64,000 nt of DNA from Alphaproteobacteria bacterium (GCA_009380075.1 WHSO01000004.1:23078-87077); one strand, 5' to 3'. Numbered from the stretch's first letter, positions 51,479 to 60,509 are shown. The notes: generated by a model from the sequence alone, not told the origin. Numbers and translations are program-made.

Positions 51479-53657
51479 TGGGCACGGCACGCCGCTTTTC
51501 TGCAAAGCGTTGTATGGCAAGCCCCAGGGAGAACATGGTGGCCATTCCCAACCCGAGGAAGAGGATGTGAATTGGGTCCGGATCCGTTAGCGATTGAACA
51601 AACTGGTACCCCATCAGGGTCAGTATCAGGATTCCCGGGAACATACCGAGGACGGTGCCGAGGAGAAAATCTGCGAGCCGGACCCGAATGGCGCCCGCAG
51701 CAAAGTTGACCAAGGTAAATGGCGCGACAGGCAGCATCCGCATTGCCATGACACTCAGGATTCCGCGATTCGCGAGAATCCGGTTGAGCCGGCTCACTTT
51801 TGGACCGAGAAAGCCGCGAAGCGGCCGCCCCCCGATGAGACGGCCCAGCTGAAAGGTCGCAACAGCGCTCAGGAGAGAGCCCCCAAGAGCAAGGGTAATC
51901 GCGGTAGGCGGTTCGAACATCATGCCCGTAACGGCGATAAGAACGGTAACGGGAAAGGCGATCATCCCGCCGATCAGGTATGCGAGTATAATGACGAACG
52001 GCATGAAGGAATCGCTGCCGAATCCCCTCAGCCAACCAATCAGTTCCTTTGGGTTCGCCAGATCGGCCAATGGCGTATAGCGCCAGAGCGCAACGAATGC
52101 GAGTACGACAAACGCAATCGCCAAGAATCTTCCCCAGCGCGTCGGCAATGCACTTGACGTGTTGGCGCCGAAAAGGTTCCCGAAGACCGCAGGCGGCAAT
52201 ATGGGCCGTTCGGGATCGGCGAACTGTTCGATTGTCGAAGGAGCCCCCTCCTTCGATGCGTTTCCGAGCTCAACGGGTCGGAGCGTCCGCGGACGGCCCA
52301 GAAGGCCGTCCACTGCCTTCAGAAAGGTGGGATGCGTCTCGAGCGCCTGCTCCACATCATCGATTTTGACACCGAGATGTTCCGCGATCAGTCTGTTGCG
52401 AACCTTTGTTATCGATATTCTGTGATCCATAGACTCGGCCTTCACGACGAGATCGCATTCGGAGTCCGTTCCCATCGAACGATTGTTCAGATTGGCCGAG
52501 CCCACACGCAGGAACCGGTCGTCAACAACCATGAATTTCGAGTGCACGAAGATTCCCTTGTTTGCCTCCTCCCCCGGTAGGCATGGATACATGAGGCGGA
52601 CACGAGCGCCGACACCCGCATCGTACAGATGGCGCATGAATCGATGACGTCCCGCCCCCATGCTCTGATCTTCCAGCCATCCCTTGGCTAGGTTGGGCCC
52701 GACGATCAGAACCTCCAGTCGCGGGTTTGCGATCATCCGTTCGGCGAGAGAATGTGCGATACAATTCGCCGTCAGATACTGGGACTCGATATAGATCGCG
52801 TCGGCCGCGGCACCTATCGAACTCATGTACAGGGATTCAACCTCGCGTACTTCGCGACGCCCCCGGTATGCGGGGCATGTCCGGGCAATCGCGATGGGAA
52901 CGTCCCTGAAGTCCGGAACCGTATTGCCCGGCCAGGGGTCACCCGTGGGAAAAAGCGCCGGGACAGTGCCGCTGGTGGAATCTCGCCAACGCTTGCGGAC
53001 GAGCTGCGCGAGCGCACTCGCTGCATCGCCGTCGACTACCATCTGGATGTCGTGAAACGGGGGATAAATCTCTCCCCCTGGATCGCGCCGTCGAGGGTCG
53101 GCTCCGTCATGTGAGGGCGTATCCCAACGACGAATGGTCAGGTCGATACCGCCGGAAAAAGCGACGGCATCGTCGATCACCACGATTTTCTGATGATGAC
53201 TTGATGCAAATGGGAACTGATCATCCAGACAGATGGAAATCTGTTCCGGCGTCATCCAGTTCAGGTTGACCATGGGTAGCGGCTCCCGCTCCAGCGCATA
53301 GAGCATCGAATAGTCCCAGAGCACGATGTTGATTCTGAGTTCTGGACGACGGGTCACGAGCTCGACGAGGAACGGTCCCAATTCTTCTGGGTAACCGTCG
53401 TCCGCCTTGCCCGACGGCCCGACAAGTCGCATGCGGCTATCGACATCCCATCCGACAAGAAAGACCCTTCGTCGCGCCAAGAGCAGGCTTTCCCGGAGGG
53501 CACCAAAGTACGTGGCAGCGTCGATCAGAACCGCTGCGCGCCTTGTCGTCGCGACTTGCCAGCAATCTTCATTTTGGATGAGCGTTCCCCGTTGGAACCC
53601 CGCCCTCCTTGAAGGGCGCTTCATCTTTTCTGATAACCACGCAAGCTGATGGGCCAT
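51471..53657 (-). CDS. phospholipase D-VTT (TVP38/TMEM64, DedA-like) fusion membrane protein
   Basis: A 728-residue fusion. The N-terminal half is a phospholipase D/cardiolipin-synthase-type enzyme with two HKD motifs (H155-K157-D162 and H372-K374-D379, plus the GSANLNNRS segment). The C-terminal ~210 residues are a VTT domain with about six membrane helices, including FPVTVLIAVTGMMFEPP and RMLPVAPFTLVNFAAG. VTT proteins act as lipid scramblases or transporters, so catalysis and lipid movement may be combined. The downstream EEP gene overlaps its end. The start lacks a strong ribosome-binding site; ATG at 53624 is an alternative. Confidence 0.88.
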   Translation of the reverse strand: MAHQLAWLSEKMKRPSRRAGFQRGTLIQNEDCWQVATTRRAAVLIDAATYFGALRESLLLARRRVFLVGWDVDSRMRLVGPSGKADDGYPEELGPFLVELVTRRPELRINIVLWDYSMLYALEREPLPMVNLNWMTPEQISICLDDQFPFASSHHQKIVVIDDAVAFSGGIDLTIRRWDTPSHDGADPRRRDPGGEIYPPFHDIQMVVDGDAASALAQLVRKRWRDSTSGTVPALFPTGDPWPGNTVPDFRDVPIAIARTCPAYRGRREVREVESLYMSSIGAAADAIYIESQYLTANCIAHSLAERMIANPRLEVLIVGPNLAKGWLEDQSMGAGRHRFMRHLYDAGVGARVRLMYPCLPGEEANKGIFVHSKFMVVDDRFLRVGSANLNNRSMGTDSECDLVVKAESMDHRISITKVRNRLIAEHLGVKIDDVEQALETHPTFLKAVDGLLGRPRTLRPVELGNASKEGAPSTIEQFADPERPILPPAVFGNLFGANTSSALPTRWGRFLAIAFVVLAFVALWRYTPLADLANPKELIGWLRGFGSDSFMPFVIILAYLIGGMIAFPVTVLIAVTGMMFEPPTAITLALGGSLLSAVATFQLGRLIGGRPLRGFLGPKVSRLNRILANRGILSVMAMRMLPVAPFTLVNFAAGAIRVRLADFLLGTVLGMFPGILILTLMGYQFVQSLTDPDPIHILFLGLGMATMFSLGLAIQRFAEKRRAVPNE

Positions 53658-53980
53658 TTCAGGAGCCGCTTATGCGAATCGATCCACGGTTTGCCTTCGA
53701 TATCTAAAGATGTGCTGAGGTTGGAACCTGGGACGTGAATGACCTAGGGCCAAATGACGTCACAACCTCATCCGCCCCGTGCAAGACCGCCTGAGAGCAG
53801 GCGATCACCAGAGACAACGAACGAGCGCCGCATTCGGTTCCAGATTCAAACGGGAGCTACTACCTCATGCACCGGGGCATGGAGAGCGGCATCGGGCCGG
53901 CACCCGGCATGCGCCCCGCCCGAACTGGATTCGGCGGGGCTGTTCGGCTTGGCGCGCGCTTGCGTGCGGTCCGGAAGGCT
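53658..53980. other. gene-poor gap between the PLD-VTT gene and the response regulator
   Basis: About 320 bases. Several open frames exist but none has coding-like composition, a ribosome-binding site or a recognisable product. No perfect EcfG-type element with both halves was found; a lone GGAAC near 53725 lacks a partner. Confidence 0.5.
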
Positions 53981-54727
53981 TCAAGTCTCGTCGAGGCGAA
54001 ACATGTAGCCGACGTTCCTGATCGTCTTGATAAGCGCGGGCTTTCGGTGATCCTGCTCGATCTTTCGACGCAGCCGGCCAACCTGCACGTCGATACTCCG
54101 GTCGAAAGCCTCGGTCCTGCCGTTTCGCGAGTAATCGAGAAGCTGTTCTCTCGATAACGCCCGATTCGGATGGGAAACGAACGCGATCAGAAGATCAAAC
54201 TCACCACTCGTCAACTCCACCGATTTCCCTCCCGAAGATACGAGAGACCGGCGCGAGCAATCGAGTGTCCACCCGGAAAATCTGTAGGTTTCGGGTGTTG
54301 CCCGGATGCGTTCGGGACCGCTTATCGAAGTCGAGTAATTTGGGCTGGGTTCACCATTCTGCCCAAATCCGCGCCGGCGCAATATGCTCTTAACGCGGGC
54401 AAGGACCTCTCTCATGTTGAACGGCTTGACAAGATAGTCGTCGGCGCCGACCTCCAGCCCCGCGACCCGATCGACCACGTCTTCCTTGCCGCTGATGATG
54501 AAAATCCCGATGCTCGGGTATTGTTCCCGCAGCCTGCGGGCGATGGTAAATCCATCCTCGTTCGGGAGCTTCAGGTCGAGCAGGACCAGTTCCGGCACCT
54601 TTTGCCGAATTTGCCCGAACAACGACGCGCCGTCTTTCGCTTCGCGAACGTCGAACCCTTCGTCGCTGAGATACTCCTTCACGACGTCACGGATTTCCGA
54701 ATCATCGTCAACAACAATGATTGTCAT
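53981..54727 (-). CDS. OmpR/PhoB-family response regulator
   Basis: A 248-residue regulator. The receiver has acidic residues VVDDDSE, phospho-acceptor D51 (LVLLDLKLP) and the switch lysine in DDYLVKPF. The C-terminal winged helix (residues ~155-245) has RALSREQLL and FDRSIDVQVGRLRRKIE. No histidine kinase is adjacent; the hybrid kinase at 47336 is 5 kb away. The ATG at 54727 has AGGA upstream. Targets unknown. Confidence 0.9.
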   Translation of the reverse strand: MTIIVVDDDSEIRDVVKEYLSDEGFDVREAKDGASLFGQIRQKVPELVLLDLKLPNEDGFTIARRLREQYPSIGIFIISGKEDVVDRVAGLEVGADDYLVKPFNMREVLARVKSILRRRGFGQNGEPSPNYSTSISGPERIRATPETYRFSGWTLDCSRRSLVSSGGKSVELTSGEFDLLIAFVSHPNRALSREQLLDYSRNGRTEAFDRSIDVQVGRLRRKIEQDHRKPALIKTIRNVGYMFRLDET

Positions 54728-55316
54728 ATCAAGTCGATCCTGATCTTCGGAAGCCCCTATGAATCGTAGCGCCAAGCGAGAGTTAGATGGGGGTCTGGCC
54801 TGAACTATACGCGTTCGTAAACCTTACGCCACAAATTGATGCACCGCCCGCTCGTTCCCCCCAAGATAGTTTTGGGCATGTTCGAAGGCAACTTTGCCCC
54901 CGCAAGTGGTTACGTGTCCCGGCAAAGCGTACTCCAGGCTCTAAGGACGTGTCCCATGCATCGGAAACTTCCCTGGATGTGGATACCCCGATAGCCAAGT
55001 CTATCTTCCGGCGGAGGACCGTTCGCCCGATCGTCCGCTCAACGGCCGAGCCAGTCCAGTAAAGGATGCCGCTTGGAAGCGTAGAAAGTGGTGCTTACGC
55101 CGCCCGGACGCGGGCATATACAGGACCGTTGAATCGTACGGAAATTCCCAATCCGGCCAAGGCTCTGGAACACGGTTCCGTACCGACGCGTTGATGAGGG
55201 ATCAGCGTGCACGCCGCCGCCGCGGGGCAAATACTGCGAATAGGTGGAACCTTAAGCAACTCGCCGGCGCCGAGTACAGCGGATATAGCTCTGAAGCTAG
55301 TGCGGACCTTCGAAAG
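54728..55316. other. 590-base intergenic region
   Basis: No convincing gene. The only recognised element is the plus-strand EcfG-type promoter at 55168-55193 for the small gene that follows. The part from 54728 to about 55100 shows no hairpin, repeat or open frame with support. Confidence 0.5.
55168..55193 (+). promoter_or_regulatory. EcfG-type promoter for the gene at 55317
   Basis: GGAAC (55168-55172) and CGTT (55190-55193), 17 bases apart. The spacer includes a GGAACACGGTTCC palindrome. Confidence 0.76.
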
Positions 55317-55556
55317 ATGAGCAGTAAAAACTATACCATTCACGAGGCCCTGGTGGACCCCAAGCGCATATTTGGGACGCCCGAACTGGTGCTGTCGGAA
55401 CCCCGCCTTGACCGGGAAGCTAAACTTAGAATCCTGCGCAACTGGGAGCAGGACGCGGAAGCGCTCCTGAGAGCAGAGAATGAGGGTATGGAGGGAGACG
55501 GCCCGGCCCTGCTGCAGCGTGTCCGACGGGCCATTGCCTCTCTAACGGAAAAGTAA
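55317..55556 (+). CDS. small conserved hypothetical protein, paralogue of the 46963 gene
   Basis: A 79-residue hydrophilic helical protein. It shares the pattern Y-S/T-I-x-E-A, P-x-R-V/I-F, PE, D/EPRLDRxAK, ILRxWE with the protein at 46963, and then has a distinct acidic middle (AENEGMEGDGP) and a basic terminal helix (LLQRVRRAIASL). The ATG at 55317 matches the start of its paralogue; a longer frame to 55191 is unlike it. An EcfG-type promoter lies 120 bases upstream. Function unknown. Confidence 0.76.
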   Translation: MSSKNYTIHEALVDPKRIFGTPELVLSEPRLDREAKLRILRNWEQDAEALLRAENEGMEGDGPALLQRVRRAIASLTEK

Positions 55557-55671
55557 CAGGTCGGGCCGGATCGAAGCAGGGCACCTTCTAATAAGCCGGG
55601 GCCGTTTGCAGGGATTGGTGATTTCCCCCCAATCGCCACCGATTACAAAAGCCCGAAGCGGTATGCACCGG

Positions 55672-55992
55672 TCAGGCCTTGCCCTCGATCGCAACGACAT
55701 CGGACACAGAACTCTCCTGGCGGATCGCCTTCAGTTCCCGGTATTCCTGGGAGCCGTACCACGATCTGAGGCTCCCCATATCGGGAAACCTGATGATCGT
55801 CACCCGTTCCGGCGCGTCGTCATCACGATTGGCACCTGATTCCCAGTCGCCTTCAAGGACCTCGAAGCCGTCGCAACGGGCCAGGACTTCGCCACCGAAT
55901 CTTTCGATGGTTTCGTCCACGGTACGGGCGTAGGCCCTGAGTTTCTCGGAATCGCTGATGTCTTTTCTGTGCGCTATGAAGTACGCGGCCAT
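55672..55992 (-). CDS. DUF1330-family protein
   Basis: A 106-residue cytoplasmic protein of the ferredoxin-like DUF1330 family (AAYFIAHRKDISD at the N-terminus, then VLEGDWESG and IIRFPDMGSLRSWYGSQEY in the second half). These small proteins resemble dimeric alpha-beta barrel enzymes, but no activity is established. It has a GGAGG-type site upstream (AAGGAGG). It is probably its own unit or the end of a transcript from 57104. Confidence 0.85.
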   Translation of the reverse strand: MAAYFIAHRKDISDSEKLRAYARTVDETIERFGGEVLARCDGFEVLEGDWESGANRDDDAPERVTIIRFPDMGSLRSWYGSQEYRELKAIRQESSVSDVVAIEGKA

Positions 55993-56091
55993 TCTGAACC
56001 TCCTTCTCGATGTAACACTGCGAATGGATTCCCTGCGTCCGAACGATGTTATGAAACAGCCCGGCCCAGGATGACCCGTCCCGTCCAGGCG

Positions 56092-56604
56092 TTACGACCG
56101 AAACGCATACTTTGAGTTGTCGGTTAGGTCAGGCGTGTGAGGGCTCTTCATGGATCGCGCGATTTCCCAAACCTTGCGGAGAGGGTTCGTACTTACATCC
56201 CATCGTTCGGCCTGATCGAGGGTAATACGGATCAGCCTCAAATCTTCATCGTCGACCCCATGCTCGAACCAGGCGACGGCCTCGACAACCGCGTATTTGC
56301 GCGCCTTTTCCGGGTCACGCAGGACCGTCGCCTCGCCGGAGACCGAAATATAGATCTCCTTTGCGCTATCGACCAATGTCACGCCAACACGCCCGTCCCG
56401 TTCGATTTCAGGGATCTTGTGATCTTCGGCGCGAGTAAAGACGTAAAGGGCTTCTTCGTTCCGGTCGGCACATATCAGGACAGGGCGACTGCGAAGGACC
56501 CCATCATCGTGTGTGATGAGCATCCCGATCCGGATCGCGGCTATGTCGGACCACAGCGACTCCAGATCGTTGCTATGGGACTCCTGATGAGGTTCATTTG
56601 CCAT
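56092..56604 (-). CDS. pyridoxamine-5'-phosphate-oxidase-like general stress protein
   Basis: A 170-residue split-barrel flavin-binding protein of the PNPOx-like general-stress group (LESLWSDIAAIRIGMLIT, LYVFTRAEDHKIPEIE, VGVTLVDSAKEIYISVSGEA). Such proteins bind FMN or FAD and are induced by general stress; substrate unknown. The ATG at 56604 fits family alignment better than in-frame upstream codons to 56763, which overlap the preceding gene. It may be co-transcribed with that gene from the promoter at 57104. Confidence 0.85.
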   Translation of the reverse strand: MANEPHQESHSNDLESLWSDIAAIRIGMLITHDDGVLRSRPVLICADRNEEALYVFTRAEDHKIPEIERDGRVGVTLVDSAKEIYISVSGEATVLRDPEKARKYAVVEAVAWFEHGVDDEDLRLIRITLDQAERWDVSTNPLRKVWEIARSMKSPHTPDLTDNSKYAFRS

Positions 56605-56713
56605 GTTCTGGTACCGAATGTCCCTATCACCCAGTGGACGCCGGCGCCGCGCCGGTTCGCCGGACCTGCCGGCACGACGAACCTCGTCCATTCCATCGGT
56701 TGTAGCTGCCTTG

Positions 56714-56977
56714 TTACTTTTCGGGCTTGGTGTAGTCCCGCACCACCGCGGGATCCTGCTCACGTGCCTGCTCCCGCCCTTTGGCTTCTGCCTCTTTCAG
56801 CTCTTCGCGTTCCGGCCCTTGAAGGGCTTCCTTGGCTTTCTCGGCGGCCGCGTCCACCTTTCCCGATTTGGCGAATTCGCGCGCCTGTTTGTTGAACTTT
56901 CGCGCAGCTGTCCGGTTGCCCTCGCCTTCGTTCTGGCCTGTGCTTCGCTGGGTGGCATTCGATTTCGGTTCACTCAT
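56714..56977 (-). CDS. small charged hypothetical protein
   Basis: An 87-residue, highly charged, probably partly disordered protein (runs rich in Lys, Glu, Ala and Arg) with no transmembrane segment or cysteine. The ATG at 56977 has an ideal GGAG seven bases upstream. A perfect EcfG-type promoter lies about 127 bases upstream. No family was recognised; composition resembles small stress or desiccation-linked hydrophilic proteins. Confidence 0.7.
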   Translation of the reverse strand: MSEPKSNATQRSTGQNEGEGNRTAARKFNKQAREFAKSGKVDAAAEKAKEALQGPEREELKEAEAKGREQAREQDPAVVRDYTKPEK

Positions 56978-57103
56978 GATTTTTCTCCGCTTGATCCGGA
57001 CGTCACGACTCATCGCAGGAAGACCAGCTGTCGTTTAGCGCCGGAAACGCTTGCGATGAGGCGCATCGCACACATACAAACTACTGGTTGTCGGTACCGA
57101 TTC

Positions 57104-57128
57104 AACGCGGGCGCCACGACCCGGTTCC
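57104..57128 (-). promoter_or_regulatory. EcfG-type promoter for the gene at 56977
   Basis: GGAAC (57124-57128) and CGTT (57104-57107) on the minus strand, 16 bases apart. It probably also serves the PNPOx-like gene. Confidence 0.78.
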
Positions 57129-57166
57129 GGGGTAATTGGCAATCCGCTTGACGCCCGATAACGGGC

Positions 57167-57673
57167 CTACGTGACGGAGATGCAATAGCAATCGGCGTCC
57201 TTGGCCACGGCGCTGGAAACGCTGCCCATGATCAGCCCCTTGAGGTTTCCGTGCCCACGATTACCCATGACGATGACGTCAGCGTTTTCGTTCTTTGCTG
57301 TCGCCAGGATTCGCTCCGCCGCGACACCCTGTTCGACAATGGTCCGCACATTCTTTGCGCCTCTCTCCTCCGCGGCCCTTCGGGAATCCTGCATCAACCG
57401 GTCCGCCGCCATCTGGGCCTGTTCATGCGCGCGCTGGAGTTCCTGCGCTGCAAGGCTGCCGGTATCTCCCTTTCCCGGCGTCACCGGTGGAACGACGAAT
57501 CCAAGAGCGTGCGCATCCGGGTAATACAGCCAGTCCGGGGCTTCATCGGTGGGATTGATGACATGGACCAAAGTGATCTCGGCACCGTGGACTTTGGCAA
57601 GATCGCCGGCCAGTTCGACAGCTCGCGTCCCGGACTCCGACCCGTCAGTCGCCGCCAGTATCTTCGTGTACAT
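57167..57673 (-). CDS. universal stress protein (UspA family)
   Basis: A 168-residue UspA-domain protein (ILAATDGSESGTRAVE at the start). The nucleotide-binding signature G-x2-G-x9-G-S appears as GNRGHGNLKGLIMGSVS near residues 136-152, so it should bind ATP. A longer-than-usual loop (residues ~45-90) separates the strands. GGAGATGC precedes the ATG at 57673. An N17 EcfG-type promoter lies 74 bases upstream. Confidence 0.93.
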   Translation of the reverse strand: MYTKILAATDGSESGTRAVELAGDLAKVHGAEITLVHVINPTDEAPDWLYYPDAHALGFVVPPVTPGKGDTGSLAAQELQRAHEQAQMAADRLMQDSRRAAEERGAKNVRTIVEQGVAAERILATAKNENADVIVMGNRGHGNLKGLIMGSVSSAVAKDADCYCISVT

Positions 57674-57746
57674 CGGAGCATCTCCATTGCCGTTCACAAT
57701 TGGCCGCCCCATGAATCCATGCGGATTCAGGCACCCATGTCGAGAC

Positions 57747-57772
57747 AACGCCGGCTTCCCCGCGCAGGTTCC
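57747..57772 (-). promoter_or_regulatory. EcfG-type promoter for the universal stress protein gene
   Basis: GGAAC (57768-57772) and CGTT (57747-57750) on the minus strand, 17 bases apart. It lies between fumC and the usp gene. Confidence 0.8.
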
Positions 57773-57817
57773 GCCGGACGCGCGGCCCGTCGCGGTGTAC
57801 AGCGCGCGATGTCGGCC

Positions 57818-59227
57818 TCAAGACCTGCGTTCGGGCCGCAACATGTCTCCTGGTCTCACCAACCGGTCGAATTCCTCCGAATCGAGAAGACCGAGCGCGA
57901 CGGCTGCTTCCTTCAGGGAGGTGTTTTCCTGATAAGCCTTCCTGGCGATAAGGGCCGCCTTGTCATACCCTAGGCGGGGATTCAACGCGGTCACGAGCAT
58001 GAGCGACCGCTCGACGCCAGCCTGCAAGTGTTCCTCGTTTGCTTCGATACCCCGAATGCACTTTTTCGCAAAACTGTCGCAGGCGTCGGACATAAGCGCG
58101 ATCGACTGCAGCAGGTTCAGAATCATGACCGGTTTGAAGGTGTTGAGCTCGAACTGACCGCCAGCCCCTGCAATCGTCAAGGTTACGTGGTTGCCCATGA
58201 CCTGCACGCAGACCATGGTCAAAGCCTCAACCTGCGTCGGATTGACTTTCCCAGGCATGATCGACGACCCCGGCTCGTTTTCCGGGAGGGACAATTCAGC
58301 GAGTCCCGACCGTGGGCCGCTCCCCATCATACGTATGTCATTGGCGATCTTCGTAAGAGATACCGCCAGAACATTGAGCGCACCAGAAACCTCCACGAGC
58401 GTATCGTGCGCGGCAATGGCCTCGAACTTGTTTGCAGCGGGGAAGAAGGTCAATCCCGTTGCGCGGCTGACGCGGTCGGCAAAGCACTCGGCGAATCCTT
58501 CGACGGTGTTCATACCCGTGCCCACGGCGGTCGCACCCTGCGCCAACCTTTGCAACCGCGGTAAACCCGTTCTCAATCGATCAATGCCGTTTCGGATTTG
58601 CTCCGCATAGGCCGAGAATTCATTGCCGAGCGTCACCGGCGTGGCGTCCATCATATGCGTGCGGCCGATCTTGAGAATACCCGCGAATGCATCAGCTTTC
58701 TCGCCCAGTGCGTCCTTCAGATGTTGCAGCGCCGGAACGGCGTAGCGCTCGAGTTGTTCGACGACCGCAATATGCATGACGGTGGGGAAGGTGTCGTTGC
58801 TCGACTGGCTCATATTGCAGTGATCGTTGGGATGGACCGGCGATTTCCCACCCCGTGTACCCGTCAGGATTTCGTTGGCGCGGGCGGCGATTACCTCATT
58901 GGCATTCATGTTGGATTGAGTGCCGGAACCCGACTGCCACACCACCAGGGGAAATTCATCGGTCATTCCGCCCTCAGCCACGTCGTGAGCCGCAGCAACA
59001 ATGGCCTCGCCTCTGCGCCGATCGAGCAAGCCAAGGTCCATGTTGGCCTCTGCCGCGGCACGTTTTTGGACTCCAAACGCGCGAACGACAGGAATCGGCA
59101 TCCGCTCGTGTCCGATCTTGAAGTTTGTGAGCGCGCGCTGTGTCTGGGCTCCCCAATATCGTTCCGCCGGAACCTCGATAGGCCCCATGAAATCATGCTC
59201 GATTCGCGTGTTGTTCGTATCCGCCAT
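57818..59227 (-). CDS. fumC: class II fumarate hydratase
   Basis: A 469-residue iron-independent fumarase of the TCA cycle. The family signature [11 protein letters not shown] is near residue 315, with [11 protein letters not shown] near 100, SSNDTFPT near 140 and TPVTLG near 188. The length is normal. The ATG at 59227 has GGAG six bases upstream. Iron-free FumC is often the oxidative-stress form of fumarase, which fits the stress-related surroundings, though no EcfG-type element faces it. Confidence 0.95.
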   Translation of the reverse strand: MADTNNTRIEHDFMGPIEVPAERYWGAQTQRALTNFKIGHERMPIPVVRAFGVQKRAAAEANMDLGLLDRRRGEAIVAAAHDVAEGGMTDEFPLVVWQSGSGTQSNMNANEVIAARANEILTGTRGGKSPVHPNDHCNMSQSSNDTFPTVMHIAVVEQLERYAVPALQHLKDALGEKADAFAGILKIGRTHMMDATPVTLGNEFSAYAEQIRNGIDRLRTGLPRLQRLAQGATAVGTGMNTVEGFAECFADRVSRATGLTFFPAANKFEAIAAHDTLVEVSGALNVLAVSLTKIANDIRMMGSGPRSGLAELSLPENEPGSSIMPGKVNPTQVEALTMVCVQVMGNHVTLTIAGAGGQFELNTFKPVMILNLLQSIALMSDACDSFAKKCIRGIEANEEHLQAGVERSLMLVTALNPRLGYDKAALIARKAYQENTSLKEAAVALGLLDSEEFDRLVRPGDMLRPERRS

Positions 59228-59317
59228 CACGGGCTCCAAAGGGAAAGTCGTATTGCTGCAATAACATCAGCGACAAGGAGGGGTTGTACAATACCCCCTG
59301 ATTCATGGCCCGAAAAA

Positions 59318-59342
59318 GGAACCGCCATCACGGGGGAGCGTT
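59318..59342 (+). promoter_or_regulatory. EcfG-type promoter for the 43-residue membrane protein gene
   Basis: GGAAC (59318-59322) and CGTT (59339-59342), 16 bases apart, only 20 bases before the small gene's ATG. Confidence 0.78.
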
Positions 59343-59362
59343 GACATTTATGGAGACTAACG

Positions 59363-59494
59363 ATGCATGGGAAACATACCCGACAAACGCGCCTCCCCTT
59401 GGTTATTGCTACAGTGGTGGTTGTGGGACTGTGTATCCTGATAGTGTTCCTTCCGAGCGCACCGGCAACCGGTCCTTTGATTCCACTAACTTAG
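59363..59494 (+). CDS. 43-residue single-pass membrane protein
   Basis: A short gene too small for most callers. The product has a basic N-terminus (MHGKHTRQTR), one transmembrane helix (LPLVIATVVVVGLCILIVFL) and a short Pro/Ala tail. The ATG at 59363 has GGAG seven bases upstream and a perfect EcfG-type promoter 20 bases before it, which together support expression. Immediately downstream, in another frame, lies a proline-rich open stretch (about 59520-59720); a frame change could fuse the helix to that tail. Function unknown. Confidence 0.6.
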   Translation: MHGKHTRQTRLPLVIATVVVVGLCILIVFLPSAPATGPLIPLT

Positions 59495-59708
59495 GGACGC
59501 GGACTTTGCCGTCCACGTGTTTTGCCTTGGGAAGCGCACCGCCGAAGACGCTGCCGGGGCACCCGCCCCAACCGTTCCCCGAGCACCCGCCGTTACCCGA
59601 TCCGGAACCCAAACGGCCGCCGCGGGAACTACCTCCGGAGGAGCCCCAGGAATTGCCGCCGCGCCAACTACCGGACGAAATCCCACCGCCAGATGACCGC
59701 CCTGATGG
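59495..59708 (+). other. proline-rich open frame without a start
   Basis: In a different frame from the 43-residue gene, positions ~59520-59720 encode a regular proline/glutamate-rich sequence (segments such as LPPEEPQELPPRQLPDE). No start codon or ribosome-binding site serves this frame, and it runs on into the next gene out of frame. On the opposite strand the same DNA gives a Gly/Ser-rich frame of 106 codons without a site. It may be the displaced tail of the small membrane protein. Confidence 0.35.
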
Positions 59709-59733
59709 GGAACTCAGCGGCCGCTCCATCGTT
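59709..59733 (+). promoter_or_regulatory. EcfG-type promoter for the PRC-barrel gene at 59768
   Basis: GGAAC (59709-59713) and CGTT (59730-59733), 16 bases apart, 34 bases before the ATG. Confidence 0.82.
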
Positions 59734-59767
59734 GTCTTTATGACAAACGCCAGAAAGGAGATTCAGC

Positions 59768-60214
59768 ATGCCTCGCTTAAAAACATCGGGTGTGGCGTTG
59801 TTTGGATTGGCTATTGCACTTGCTCCCTTGGGCCTGGCCGCCGACGAGATGGTTTCAGGGACTTCCGGTGGAGCCTCCAATGGCACGGAAAGCGCGGGGC
59901 AGTCTCCGAGCAAGGCAAAGAGCGGCAAAGACCTTGTCTTTATCATTGACGCGCCAGACCTCCGCAAAGTCGGTAAGGATTTGGCGGGACCGCGGTTCAC
60001 AACGCTGATCGGCCAGGAAGTTTACAGCAACTCTGGCAAAAAGATCGGAAAGATCGAGGATTTTGTCATGGCCAGCCGAGGTGAAATCTACGCGGTCATC
60101 GATTCCAGCGACGGCCCGATCGAAAAGCTGGTGAAGATGGGCGATGGTGAAATGCTCATCCTCCCGCTACGAGAGCTTCGAAAGGCCGCCCTACCCGGTG
60201 AAAAAAGGCGATAA
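59768..60214 (+). CDS. secreted PRC-barrel domain protein
   Basis: A 148-residue exported protein: signal peptide (residues 1-24, ending GLAAD), a Ser/Gly-rich spacer, then a PRC-barrel (FTTLIGQEVYSNSGKKIGKIED, quoted in part, and GEIYAVIDSSD). AAGGAG precedes the ATG. It is followed 70 bases later by a small lipoprotein gene, probably in one transcript. A second PRC-barrel protein is encoded at 41656. Role unknown. Confidence 0.86.
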   Translation: MPRLKTSGVALFGLAIALAPLGLAADEMVSGTSGGASNGTESAGQSPSKAKSGKDLVFIIDAPDLRKVGKDLAGPRFTTLIGQEVYSNSGKKIGKIEDFVMASRGEIYAVIDSSDGPIEKLVKMGDGEMLILPLRELRKAALPGEKRR

Positions 60215-60284
60215 GCCGGTGATGACGGCTGCGCAAGTGCGCACTCAATAGGCATCGCGTGCCCAGAGATAAGGAGAAATATCC

Positions 60285-60509
60285 ATGCTTCGACATACCC
60301 TGATTCATACCAGCCTGGCCGTTGCGCTCCTCGGTCTTGCCGCCTGCGGCTCAACGCCCACGGAACGCGGCATAACCGGCGCCGGTATCGGTGGTGCGGC
60401 GGGCTACGCAGTTGGCGCGCCGGTCACGGGCGCCGTCGTTGGCGGCGCAGCCGGCGTATTCACCGACGAGGACGATATCAATCTCGGCGAGCCGATCTGG
60501 AAGTGGTAG
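60285..60509 (+). CDS. glycine-zipper lipoprotein, OsmB-like
   Basis: A 74-residue predicted lipoprotein with lipobox LAAC (Cys21) followed by a glycine-zipper helix hairpin (GAGIGGAAGYAVGAPVTG, AVVGGAAGV) and a short acidic tail ending in two Trp. It resembles OsmB-type osmotically inducible lipoproteins. AAGGAG precedes the ATG. It probably shares the EcfG-type promoter of the PRC-barrel gene upstream. Confidence 0.85.
   Translation: MLRHTLIHTSLAVALLGLAACGSTPTERGITGAGIGGAAGYAVGAPVTGAVVGGAAGVFTDEDDINLGEPIWKW

Noticed and set aside
53867-54157. A 96-codon plus-strand frame overlapping the response regulator end
   Set aside because: Most of it is antisense to the DNA-binding domain of the regulator and it lacks any initiation signal.
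59409-59729. A 106-codon Gly/Ser-rich minus-strand frame
   Set aside because: It has no ribosome-binding site or promoter and lies opposite the small membrane protein and the proline-rich stretch; the composition follows from the proline-rich codons on the other strand.
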